Positions 30,781-40,855 of a stretch of DNA of 64,000 bases are shown piece by piece. The stretch comes from Bactericera cockerelli (lineage: Eukaryota > Arthropoda > Insecta > Hemiptera > Triozidae). The notes under the pieces are model-generated. The model saw only the letters and a list, made by a program, of their open reading frames with translations, was not told the origin of the DNA and did no database searches. A program made the translations under genes and the position numbers. The stretch is taken from NCBI GenBank assembly GCA_024516035.1, contig CM044957.1, forward strand, positions 1,694,613-1,758,612, in the 5' to 3' direction. Each line of letters begins with the position of its first letter. Position 1 is the stretch's first letter.

Positions 30781-32527
30781 GGATTTTATTTAATCTTAGC
30801 AAAACAAATTTTTATCGGTTGAAATATTAGTTTAAAAAATCAATCACATTTGTGTTAATCACTTTCGTGATATCACAACTACTCAAACTCCCGATCTCTA
30901 GGTTACAAATCTGCCCCTTATATACTGAGGTTAAAATATTTATTGATTAAAATATTAGTCAAATATGATATATATTTTTAAATATTTATATTATTTTTAT
31001 TAAATCAATTACATGATTTTAAAGGGTTGTATGTACTTCTTGTGGTTGTATGTAACTGTTAAATTTTACAAATACGTCGAAATGTAAAGAAAATGAAAAT
31101 CGGCACAACGCGTGCAGTATCTGTCAGAATTCCGCTCGCACTTTTTATAACTCTCGATAAAAATAAACCGATATCACCTGAACAAAACTTATCAATAAAA
31201 TAACTCTCAATCAATAAAATAACCGAACAAATTCATATTTTATATTAATAATTTTATAAATTAGATATGAATTACATATTGGATGTCAAACTTGTTAAAT
31301 TTATAGCGAATAAATTCAAGTTGATCAAAAGTATTTTAAGCAGTAAATCCGTTTTCACCTGTCGAGATTAGATAAGACGTTTCAGAGATATCGAATTCTA
31401 GTACAGTGCGATACACCTGTGAATTTTTATTTCTATACCAATCCCATTGTATTACAACAGCCTCCGGTCATGAGGAACAGTTGGCGGATACTAGTAGTAG
31501 TACAAATTTCATATATGTGTCGCATCCACGGGTCTATGATTTATGGAGTGGTCTGCTAGAGCGTCATAGCCAAGGCGAGAGGGTGTGACATATGAGTTCA
31601 AAACGCAAAAATGTTGCTTAAAAATTACTTTTTTGAAATCCTGAGAGTCTAATTCGTCCTGGAAATGTTATCAGCCAATTCGAAAATAACGACCAAAACA
31701 ATCTTTCTATACCTTATAGATAAAAAGCAAAAATTTTTTTTTTTTATCATTTAGGTAAGGTACCTATTGCTATCAGTGATTAGTTTTGGCCACAGTTCCA
31801 ATGGGTTAAAGACATGAATTTTCCTGATTAATTTGATGATAATAATACCACATTATAATAAGACTCTGAGAGTTAGGTGATAGAAAATGCTTTAACAATA
31901 ACCTCGCCTGTGGCTTACCTATTATTAGTACTGAGAGTATTATTGTTATTATGGTCTTTTTTTGGTATCAAACCATAACCATACGGACTACCAAGCATTG
32001 GTATTCACGTGGTTATCAGTTTTTACACACCTTGTTCGTAAACGGAAAAATCGGTCGAATTTTCCGCTCCAACCGGGATTCGAACCCACAAACTGCGGTT
32101 CAGTAACCATGTTCTTGATCACCTGAGGTCGGCTGTTAGTTATTTTTAACAGTATATGAACGTTACTTTAGAAAATACGCAAACCTAATCATTTGCTTTA
32201 TTGTATTTTTTAACAATTAGGATTATAAAACTACTTTTTATGACAAGTATTCTGGCTGAAATGAAGTTATTGAATACAGTCGTAGGTTTTCTGCTTAAGA
32301 GGTTATCTTTTGGTAATCATCATTCGTGTATAATCACAATACCAAACTCTTTTAATATGAAAGGTTGAACACCGGTCAGAAAACCCCTTATGAAAGTAAT
32401 ATTTAATACATAACCATAAATGAACCTGCTGTTAAAATTAAACGCAAGCAGTCAGTTTTTCTCTTTAATTTATTTTTTATGTGACTGAAAAGTTATGTAA
32501 CTTCTGTGCTGGGTAAATTTTTTAGAA

Positions 32528-32750
32528 GATTTTTGGGGGTTTAACGTCTCTATCAATTGCGTGGTCATTCACGACGGGGTGTTACCCTCCATTCGCAAGA
32601 AACTCACAAACCTGCTACCCCAAAATTAACCTCACCCAGCCTGGGTTGGGCCGAAATGCCAGCATCACGAAGTTTTCACTCGCTGAACGTTGCTTAACTT
32701 CGGTGGTCCTACGAGAATGGGTGCATTCAACGCCCATCGACCCTAGCATT
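32528..32750 (-). mobile_element. 5S rRNA-derived SINE
   Basis: Body GGTCATTCACGACGGGGTGT, ACCTCACCCAGCCTGGGTTG; head CTCGCTGAACGTTGCTTAAC and CTACGAGAATGGGTGCATTC, all reversed. Confidence 0.8.
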
Positions 32751-34270
32751 TTCATTTTTATTTTGAAGAAATCATTTTTTATGTTGAAAAAAAAAAAACA
32801 GTATCCTTCCTTCACTTTTGCAGGTTTGGGAAAAGGCAAAGTGAAAGAATAAGAAGAAGTATAACACTGCCACAAAACTATGTTGTAATAAAGCTAGGTA
32901 TAAACAACCATGTGGTTTCTTAGTGATATGATGTCACAAATTTTTAAATGTGACACATAACAACAGAAAAAAAACCACATAGTATGATGTAGGACGCAGG
33001 TGATAGAGATAGACAGACTTAGAAGAAAAAATTGAAATGGAAACTAATATTTTTGTATTGAAAATAAAATAAAGTGTTTTTATTCATTCAAGTACATGAA
33101 ATTGCTGGTCTAACTTCAAATCTGAACAAAAGTGTGTTAGGAAAAAAATATATCTGAATTAAAAGCTTACATACCTTCTACAAACAGCCATTGTATAAGC
33201 AAAAACTGACTCTAAATCCTACTTAGCTAAGTCTTAGTGAGAGCAAAATATTTCGATAAAACTAATAACAATCATTTATACTGCCCAATTAAGACTCATT
33301 ACCCTTATTTTAGCAGTTGTGTGTCCTCAAGTAAAATGAGGATAACTTCATGCACTAGGTAGGATTTGAACCAATAGATCCCCTTGCTAACAGGATTACC
33401 AGACTAGTGGCTTAGTCACTCAAACACCCAAGTACATGAGTGTATAGCTGTAAGTATTGCACCATAAATTATATCAAACTATGGAAATTATTAGAAAAAA
33501 AGTCGAGCATTTTTTTCTCTCTATTGGACATACATTAAGTTATTTTAAACATTTTTTTTATACTAATTATGTCTAGCTATAACTAATAATGACTAAAGCT
33601 ACTCATAAAATTATTGAATTTAGGTAGGAGTGTAGTGAGACTAAAGGGATATTATCTAATTGTTTCATGATTTATCATGATGTTTTCTCTATGTAAATTT
33701 TTTTATCATACATATTTGTGTTAATCCCTTAAAGTGCTATATTTTAAAAACCAAAATTGAGATTCAAACCAAACCAACAAGATCTAGGTTACAAGAGTGC
33801 CACCTCAATCAAGTAATCTGTTGTAATCTCTTTTTAGAATTTGGCCTATAGTCTGATAGCACCTGGAATGTATTGAAATCTTTTGGTTGACCTATAGAAT
33901 CTATCATTAGTACATAAAATTTTAAAAAAATTGTAATATAGTTTATATTTATGTCTAAGTAAGTGGAAAAGCATGAAATGCAGTGTGTGTCCTTTGTAGT
34001 CTGGGTGCCATCTTGAAAAGCTTGTTTTGAGGTATGAATAAAATACTTTGACTGATTTTGATGGTACTTTGCCAGAGTGGAATATTTGGAGTCATTCAAG
34101 ATGGAGCTGCAATATTGAATTACTCAAATTGCTGAACTCAACAGAAAGGCATGGATTGATTCTGAATTTTAAATCTTATGCCATCAAAACTGTCAAAACA
34201 TTTTATTTAGATCTCAAAACACAGCTACTCCATTCTTTGACAGTTTGCACCCGTACTATAACTGTGTTTC

Positions 34271-36084
34271 TCATACAACTACATTTTTTTGGTAGTATTG
34301 ATCAACAATAGCTTTATTGTATAGTCGAGGCTTGTCAACAAACAGTGGCCCATCTCTTAAAGTCACAGTAAATGTTATGAAAATCATAGAGCCCCAGAAC
34401 AACAGACTTAGAAGACTTTTGGTAGTGTACTCTGCTGGAATGATTACATTGCAGAAGAACATTGCCATGGAAATGACAAGTAAAGATGGGAACATAAAGA
34501 ATTTCCACCCCCTCTTAACGGCTAACGGACTCTCACTATCCCTAATCTCTGCAACACCAACTCTGTAGTTACCAAGGAACACATCTATTGCATCTTGTCT
34601 GAACCCGTCTTGGAAATTATTCTTGTAATACCTGGCCAGTGTGTTGTACAAATCATTGAACATGCCTAGCTTTGTTCGTTTCCCAGTTCTCGTGAAGTCT
34701 GTCTTCAGAGCTCCAGTGCCCGAATATTGGATTGAGATGACGTCAGCATTGTCTGCCCACACCTGCTTGAATAAGTACTCAAACGTGTTGTCAATTTCCC
34801 CAGCTTCCCATATTCCAAGCTTCTTCAGTACAATACCAAGAGACCTCTTGGCAAGCATGCTCTGAACAACATTGGTACGGTCCAGGCAATCAATGCAATT
34901 TGTTCTGAAAACTCCTTCTTGTTTGGAAATGATTTTACTCTTTTGCAAGACAAGAAATGTTTGGAAAGCATCTTGCGTCTGGGCTACTCTGTCAATCAGA
35001 ATCTGGAGTCTGTCCCAGCGCATCTTCCTGCATTCTCTGTGGAAATCAAATGCTTCATATTGAACTTGTGTCGAGTTCAACAGTCTTACACTGTTACGAA
35101 ATGCTTTTTCCAAGTCCCCTTCAGACCCATGTTGATCTATCAGGTTGAGGATCACTTGATATCCATAGTAAGGTTCCTGGGACTTGAAATGTTTGCTGAC
35201 AGCTTCCATGTTATTGTTCTCCTGAATCACTTTGGGTGGAGGTTTGAGCTTGAGATTTGGGTACTGCTGCCAGAACAATGGTATTGAACCTCTGATCTGA
35301 ACAAAAGAACTTTGGTAGCCTTCAAATTCAATAATCTGTTCAGTTTCTACAAAATTTGCCACGTTTCCCTCCACATCCACACCACGTGTGAAAAGTCTTG
35401 TGCCCGCCCTTTTACAACTTCTTCTACTAACAAGTGTCCACTGGAAAGATTTCCCATTCAAAACACACTTGTTTATTGAAATAAAGCCATGCATTACAGG
35501 TATGCAGAATGTTGCAATGTCGGGTGAGTCAAACTGCTCCAAGAGGCTCTTGTTCCAGATAAACCTTTCATCTGCTCTCTCATGAAGAGGTTTCAATACA
35601 AATTCCTCTTGGAAGCTGTATATTTGTTGCATGTTGTGTGTCAGATCATATGAGTAGGAGAAATAGAAGTAGGGCGTGGATAGTACCTTTGTGATCATGC
35701 TGATGTACTGCTGATTCGTAGCAATTTGGTTGGCTGACATGTTTTTCTCCTTGTATGTAGAGCTAGGCAGCATCTCGTCTGAACTATTTGGTAGATAGTT
35801 TGCCCGCTGATGGTTCCTATTGGCTTGCGTTCTGTTATAAAAAGCATGTAGGATCCCCCAAGCAGATGGATAATGCCGAGGATTCCATAAATGACTCTCC
35901 GGCACTGTGGGTTTGGCAAATCCTCCTCAGTATAGTTTGTGTGGAGCGTGAGTGTACCCACCATTCTGTCAACAACAAGTGCCTTGGAGAAGTCATTGAC
36001 TGGGACAACATAGAACTTATCAGGAACCATGTACAAATAGAAAACATCATACAGACCCAGGAGTCTCTCTGTCTCCCTGGACAT
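34271..36084 (-). CDS. Sac1: Sac1-type phosphatidylinositol-phosphate phosphatase (SACM1L), intronless, one frame break
   Basis: ER/Golgi membrane phosphatase that removes phosphate from PI4P and related lipids. Starts MSRETERLLGLYD with MVPDKFYVVPVND. The N-terminal SAC domain (GILGIIHLLGGSYMLFI; YDLTHNMQQ; ERADERFIWN; SRRSCKRAGTRLFTRGVD; NFVETEQI; VQIRGSIPLFW) leads to the catalytic Cys-x5-Arg-Thr loop in NCIDCLDRTNV. Then come YSGTGALKTDFTRTGKRT and RYYKNNFQDGFRQD, and two C-terminal membrane segments before a tail ending YYQKNVVV. The length is about 604 residues against 587 in human. The first ~96 residues are one frame off the rest, near 35797, where a TT run would need one more T. No introns are seen, though vertebrate orthologues have many. 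No poly(A) tail is evident at the 3' side, so a retrogene origin is unproven. Confidence 0.93.
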
Positions 36085-36479
36085 TGTTAAGATATTGTCA
36101 ACAAGAACTTACTTGATCACCAGATATGTTTCCAAACAGTTCTTCTTTCTAATCGTCGCTGGATTCAAGAAATGACTATGTAATTGATAAGAAAAGGAGT
36201 GATAACGATGTAATTGATAAGATAACAGAAAACAGATAACCCTGATCAACAAATTAATTTTATCAAAATTTTAGTACTTGAAAGTAACAACGTTTCTTGA
36301 TTTTTTTTAATGTATCAAAATTTCTACAGGGTATGGCAAAAGTTCAAAATTCTGTTATCAAAATACGTTGCTCGTTGCTGAAGGTACAACGAAATGGGAT
36401 TTTACCATTCTTGTGGGAACTTTAAATTTCCTTCAAAAATTCCCTTTTTCTCTCTCCTCAAACATTGCTAATTTTTATT

Positions 36480-36755
36480 ATGTACTAGCCGTTTGCCCGT
36501 GCTTTGCAACGGGACTAAATTTCAAATTTACTAAGGCATGGCCGTACTGCTGGACAGCAATGACTTTTTGAACTTTTTATAATTTTTCTGGAAAAAGCGA
36601 TAATGGTTTTGGGGGTTCAATTCTGAGACATTTTTCGCTATCTCTTACCGTTTTGGCTAAACAACTCCGGACAAACAAACAAACATAGGTAGGTAGGTAG
36701 GTACCTAGGTAGGTAGGTAGGTAGTCCTTTTTTCTGTTTTATATAAAGAGATTTT
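36480..36755 (+). repeat. Dispersed repeat with TAGG microsatellite
   Basis: CTAGCCGTTTGCCCGTGCTT TGC head, then GGACAAACAAACAAACATAG and (GTAG)n with a centre GGTACC that makes the microsatellite palindromic, ending TTTATATAAAGAG. Confidence 0.6.
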
Positions 36756-36824
36756 GAAAATTTATTTCCATGATAATAATGATTAATATTTAATATCATA
36801 GGTAACATGACTTAGTATTCCTCA

Positions 36825-37000
36825 GCCAGCTTCCGTGACGTCACAGTTGTGACTACTGCCCGTATCGTAGTCCGGAGATCCTCATTTCGATCTCGCTTGG
36901 GACAGACTTTTCCAACAGTAACCTCAAACAGCCTGGGCAGGCCGAAAACAACATCACAAGAGTTCCAGTTTGAATGGTTGTCTTGTAAAACATAGCGAGA
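36825..37000 (+). mobile_element. tRNA-headed copy of the same composite SINE, truncated
   Basis: TCCGTGACGTCACAGTTGTG ACTACTGCCCG, then GATCTCGCTTGGGACAGACT TTTCC and body AACCTCAAACAGCCTGGGCA. It is interrupted downstream; SINE-B lies at 37118 and a reversed 5S-like head at 37318. Confidence 0.6.
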
Positions 37001-37117
37001 ATTTTGGTTCTCTAAAAATCTTGAGTTATCATTGAGGAAGGTAATCTTGGATAAGTATTGTGATGTTCCCCTTCACCTCCCCTTCCCCCCCATTGCTCCT
37101 CCCTTAAATAATAATAA

Positions 37118-37315
37118 TTAATAATGGTCTTTAGTGAAAAATAACCACCAGGTGAGGATGATGCTCCAAGTATTTTCTTCCACCTAACCCTGAGAGTCTC
37201 ATTACAATGTGGTCACATAGTCAAATTAATAAGGAAAAATTCACGCACTGGGACTCGAACGAAACGTACCTCTAACCTGGATTACCAGACTAGCGCCTTA
37301 ACCACTTGACTACCA
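37118..37315 (-). mobile_element. SINE-B copy splitting an older SINE
   Basis: TCTTTAGTGAAAAATAACCA to CTGGATTACCAGACTAGCGC. It sits between SINE body (36910-37000) and a 5S-like head fragment (37318-37388). Confidence 0.7.
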
Positions 37316-37559
37316 ATTAACGTCCTGACCTTACTGGACGTTGCTTAACATCAGTAATCTGACGAAAACTGGTGTGTTCGCAATGATGGCTTCACTCGCA
37401 ATAAAATTGTCAAGTGATTATTTATGAAGTTATATAAACAAATCAAATATTTTGTTCCTTGGGTTTTTGACATAGTGTTGTAGCTCTGTCCCACTTTCAA
37501 GGAAACTGATGGCTGAAATTGTTAGTGGTAATTCAACTGAGATGTCAGTATTAATTAAA

Positions 37560-37955
37560 TTATAATTGAATGGGTGAGTAGAAGAACCAGGAATGTCAAA
37601 AATCGACTTTTCAGGAAAGCAAAAATAAGATTTGTCTTATTTTTGCTTCCTGATGCTAATGAGTATAATAAAATTAAATTTTACATTTCTTGTTATTCGA
37701 CAAGATTCTCACAACTAGGTACTAATACCGCTAGCAAAAGTGGTCAGTGATTTTGTTACATTCCTTGCTTTACATCAGATATTTTTTCCGCTTCCCCCAC
37801 TTTAAAATCAAAAAAAATTATACTTTTAAGGGTTATTTTCCTTCATATCACAGAGATGATAGAAAAGAGTGCATTCCTTCTAATTCTACGAAGAAAAAAA
37901 AAATAATCGATTTTGATATTCCTGGTTCTTCTACTCACCCATTCAATTATTCATT
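37560..37955. mobile_element. ~390-bp element with ~43-bp terminal inverted repeats
   Basis: TTGAATGGGTGAGTAGAAGA ACCAGGAATGTCAAAAATCGA at 37566-37606 is mirrored at 37907-37951 (TCGATTTTGATATTCCTGGT TCTTCTACTCACCCATTCAA). No coding capacity inside; a non-autonomous DNA transposon is likely. Confidence 0.75.
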
Positions 37956-38334
37956 GATTTGACTCGTTACGGACAAGATCATGCATCTAACTGTCATGTA
38001 CTTATTGTACTTTGTGAGTGTAGGTACTTCAGGAACGTATTTTTATTTCACTAAATAGACAAATACCTACATGGAGTATGTAGATAATTCGCGTTTCAGT
38101 AATCACTATATTGTACCATTGTTGAAAGATGACGTAAAAGTGGAAATTTACGTACTTCCAATTTTACCATGAGACAAAGACTCGGTTTTTATACAGGGTG
38201 GGGCAAAATTCTAGAAAGCCCTGAATATCATCAAAAGAACTTGGTGAGTAAACCCGGACAATAAAACTTTCTTTTAGAGTGGAGCCAATTTTATGCAAGT
38301 TGCGCGTCAATGTAGAAACCTGCCTTCCATTTAT

Positions 38335-38642
38335 GGGCGCACGAATAGCTCAATGGTTGAGCACTCGCTTGCCATGTGGAGGGTCCCGGGTTCAAATCTC
38401 CGCGTCGACAAGAATTTGTATTAAAAATTTGGTAACAGTTGATTGTAATGGATTCATTCTGGTGGGCTCGTGTTGACCCAGCACCTGAATGGGAAGTATT
38501 GTGTCACTTCTCGCCCATCAGAGGGTAGGCATACTACGGGATGGGCAGGCTACAACACAGGCCACCAGCGTCTACAGTACCTCCTGTTTCACCTCCTGCT
38601 ACTAAATAAAAAGGCTATGAAACACTCATCTTAAAAAAAGCA
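38335..38642 (+). mobile_element. SINE-G, tRNA-derived, full length
   Basis: Head AATAGCTCAATGGTTGAGCA and GGTCCCGGGTTCAAATCTCC (A and B boxes), body GTTGACCCAGCACCTGAATG, CACTTCTCGCCCATCAGAGG, GGATGGGCAGGCTACAACAC, ending ...AAACACTCATCTTAAAAAAA. Body copies: 27680-27840 (+), 43530-43660 (-), 17195-17265 (-), 12285-12335 (-). Confidence 0.8.
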
Positions 38643-38797
38643 TATCTAAACACAAGAGGTGCAAAAATCAGAAATTGGAGACTTTTATCTTACAACCGTA
38701 ATGATTGCGGCTTTTACAAAGTATCGCACATTGCATATCCATAGATTATTGCGAGGCGTTCATAAAATACATCTTACCAGACAACCAAACGTACATT

Positions 38798-39060
38798 TTG
38801 CCAGCGTCGATGCATGTTGAATACACCGGTTCCCTTCAGAACACCGAAGTTAAGCGACATCCAGCGAGGTTAAGACTTGATGGTGACCATTCAAATTCTA
38901 ATTCTCGTGACGCTGGCTTTTCCCGGCCTACTCAGGCTGGGTGAGGTCAATGTGAGTAGCAGGTTTTGAGTTTCCTGCGAATGGAGGGTAAAACCCCCGT
39001 CGTGATATGACCATGGCAGTTGAAAGCGACGTTAAAACCCACTTAAAAAAAAAAAAAAAA
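38798..39060 (+). mobile_element. 5S rRNA-derived SINE with A-tail
   Basis: Among the best-preserved copies: TTGAATACACCGGTTCCCTT, AACACCGAAGTTAAGCGACA, CGAGGTTAAGACTTGATGGT, GACCATTC, body CTACTCAGGCTGGGTGAGGT and CGTGATATGACCATGGCAGT, ending in a ~20-nt A run. Confidence 0.88.
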
Positions 39061-40008
39061 AACGTACATTTTTTACACTACCAGCGCAGCGGTGAAAAAA
39101 AATTCCAGCAGCTCAAACAGAGTCTTATATATTTGACAGATTATTAATAGATTTCTTCTCTAGAACAATCCACAGCACCAACGACTAACTATCTACGTAT
39201 ACAATCCTACTTTTACTAACGAGAAGTACAGACTCTGAAAAAAATCTCGTAGAGTAAAAGAAATCACACGTTTTTGGTAGGTATCTTTCAAAAGATTACT
39301 CATTATTTGAATCATTTATCATTTGCTTCAAAGAGTCAAAATTATCACAATTATTATCATATAATTATTTTTAATAACAAATTAAAATGTAATTAACTTA
39401 TCAAGGTGGATTAATACAATTTACTCTTGGATTACCCAAATACTATGTATTTTTCAATGATCAAGGTAAACAAAAAACCCACGATTAAAACCTGATGACC
39501 ATTGAAAAATAAACAAATTAACACAATATAAATAATGATAAAAGAGTAACACATATAATATTAAGTTAGAATAAATAATGTCAAGAATGAGTCTTTCATT
39601 TAATACTGTAATGTCTATAATTTTGAGTGTAAGATCGACTCTGACTTCATTCAAAAGAACGACAGTGAAAAGGGTTGGATGGAAGACAATGCCATAGGCA
39701 ATAACCCCACCCTTTAGTTAGAATTTTATTTTATGGGTATATTTTTTTTTTTTTTTTTCGTTTTTACGTGTAATGGGGTGTGATTTGATAAACTGCATCA
39801 AGTTTTGCACGTAAGAGGATAGGATGTCTATAATTTTTCATACTGGTTTGAAAATTATGAAAAAAAAAAAAACAATTTCGCTACACGTACGGAACTTTTT
39901 CAGGCGCTGCTCTTGACTTACAGGAGCATCAATAAAAAATCTGGTACTCAAATTTAAAATTCACCATATTTTTATGTAGCCACTTAACCAACCTGTACTT
40001 ATGTTTCT

Positions 40009-40042
<34 letters not shown>

Positions 40043-40527
40043 AAACAAAGATACATAATATGTATAGTCAATGCTCACCTTAATCATGTTTGTATTACTG
40101 GGCAGTTGAAAGTGTTGAACCCTCATCCCAACTAATCAGCTCCCACTACCAAGCTATGAGCTGTTGTAAACATGGGTAAACCTCGTTAATGTGTAACTAT
40201 AAAATTAGTGGTAAAGCTGTGCTATTTCCGCGTACGCGTCTCACGGCTGCTATTTCCCCGCAGAACACTTCTCCTTATGTATTTTAGATGGCGTGACTTT
40301 AACCAATGCTTTTCAAGACGCAAGCCTTTCTTCCTCTGTCCCCGGTAACAGCATCAGGTGCGGCTGCAGACGCAGGATGGATATGTGTAGAGGGAATAGT
40401 GCCTTAAGGAATTCAGAAGACGTCAAAACAGCGTTTGATACTTTCAGCGAAAAGATTCTTTGATTATTTCGACAATCGGCGCGAACGAATCATCAGTGAT
40501 GTCAGAGCGCTTAAAAGGAGATAAACA

Positions 40528-40855
40528 TCATTTCGCGCGTCCTGACATTTGAACCATGTTTCGGTCTTCCTCAGGGAGGTCGCGGTCCGACCACCCATAC
40601 ACTTGGTCCGCATGGCTGTGCGTGCCGTCCCCTGTGCGCTGCATCCGCTTGAGCACCATATCGGTTGGCGCAGTCTTGAGATCGTACGCCCATCCGATGC
40701 GGGCGAACATGTCGATGACGCCCGTGGTGGGGTTGAGACCGTAGTTGCCCAACTCGGCCGCCTTGTAGTCCCAGGGGAACGTGTGGTGGTAGTTGTGCCA
40801 TCCCTCCCCGAATGCCAGAGCCGCCACTGTTGCGTTCTCAACCGGACTGATGTTC
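40528..40855 (-). CDS. Desaturase exon 5, box III and C-terminus
   Basis: After TTCCCAG, encodes NISPVENATVAALAFGEGWH then NYHHTFPWDYKAAELGNYG, FARIGWAYDLKTAP and MVLKRMQRTGDGTH, ending MSGRAK and TGA at 40530-40528. HNYHH is the third di-iron box. Confidence 0.95.

Larger units (their letters stand above)
26691..34270. other. Repeat-rich intergenic DNA between aminopeptidase and Sac1
   Basis: Contains 5S-SINEs (27305, 28757, 32528), SINE-A/B/C/G copies and AT microsatellites as listed. A short minus frame at 26869-27081 has a His/Pro/Gln-rich start but no recognisable domain and may be leader DNA. Nothing else supportable. Confidence 0.5.
36085..40527. other. Intergenic DNA between Sac1 and the desaturase
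   Basis: Composite SINE, SINE-B, TIR element, SINE-G and 5S-SINE copies occupy much of it. A T/A-rich block with a LINE-tail-like string (CATAGGCAATAACCCCACCC TTTAG) is at 39685-39760, and an A-run at 40008-40040. No gene seen. Confidence 0.55.

Noticed and set aside
33809..34099. Minus frame just 3' of Sac1
   Set aside because: Lies after the Sac1 stop, AT-rich, no domain; probably 3' UTR or intergenic.
34641..35287. Plus-strand frames over Sac1
   Set aside because: Antisense shadows of a well-supported gene.
36077..36107. Micro-intron in the Sac1 leader (CAA|GTAAGT to GTCCAG)
   Set aside because: It would be only about 30 bp, below any plausible spliceosomal intron, and would remove the start codon.
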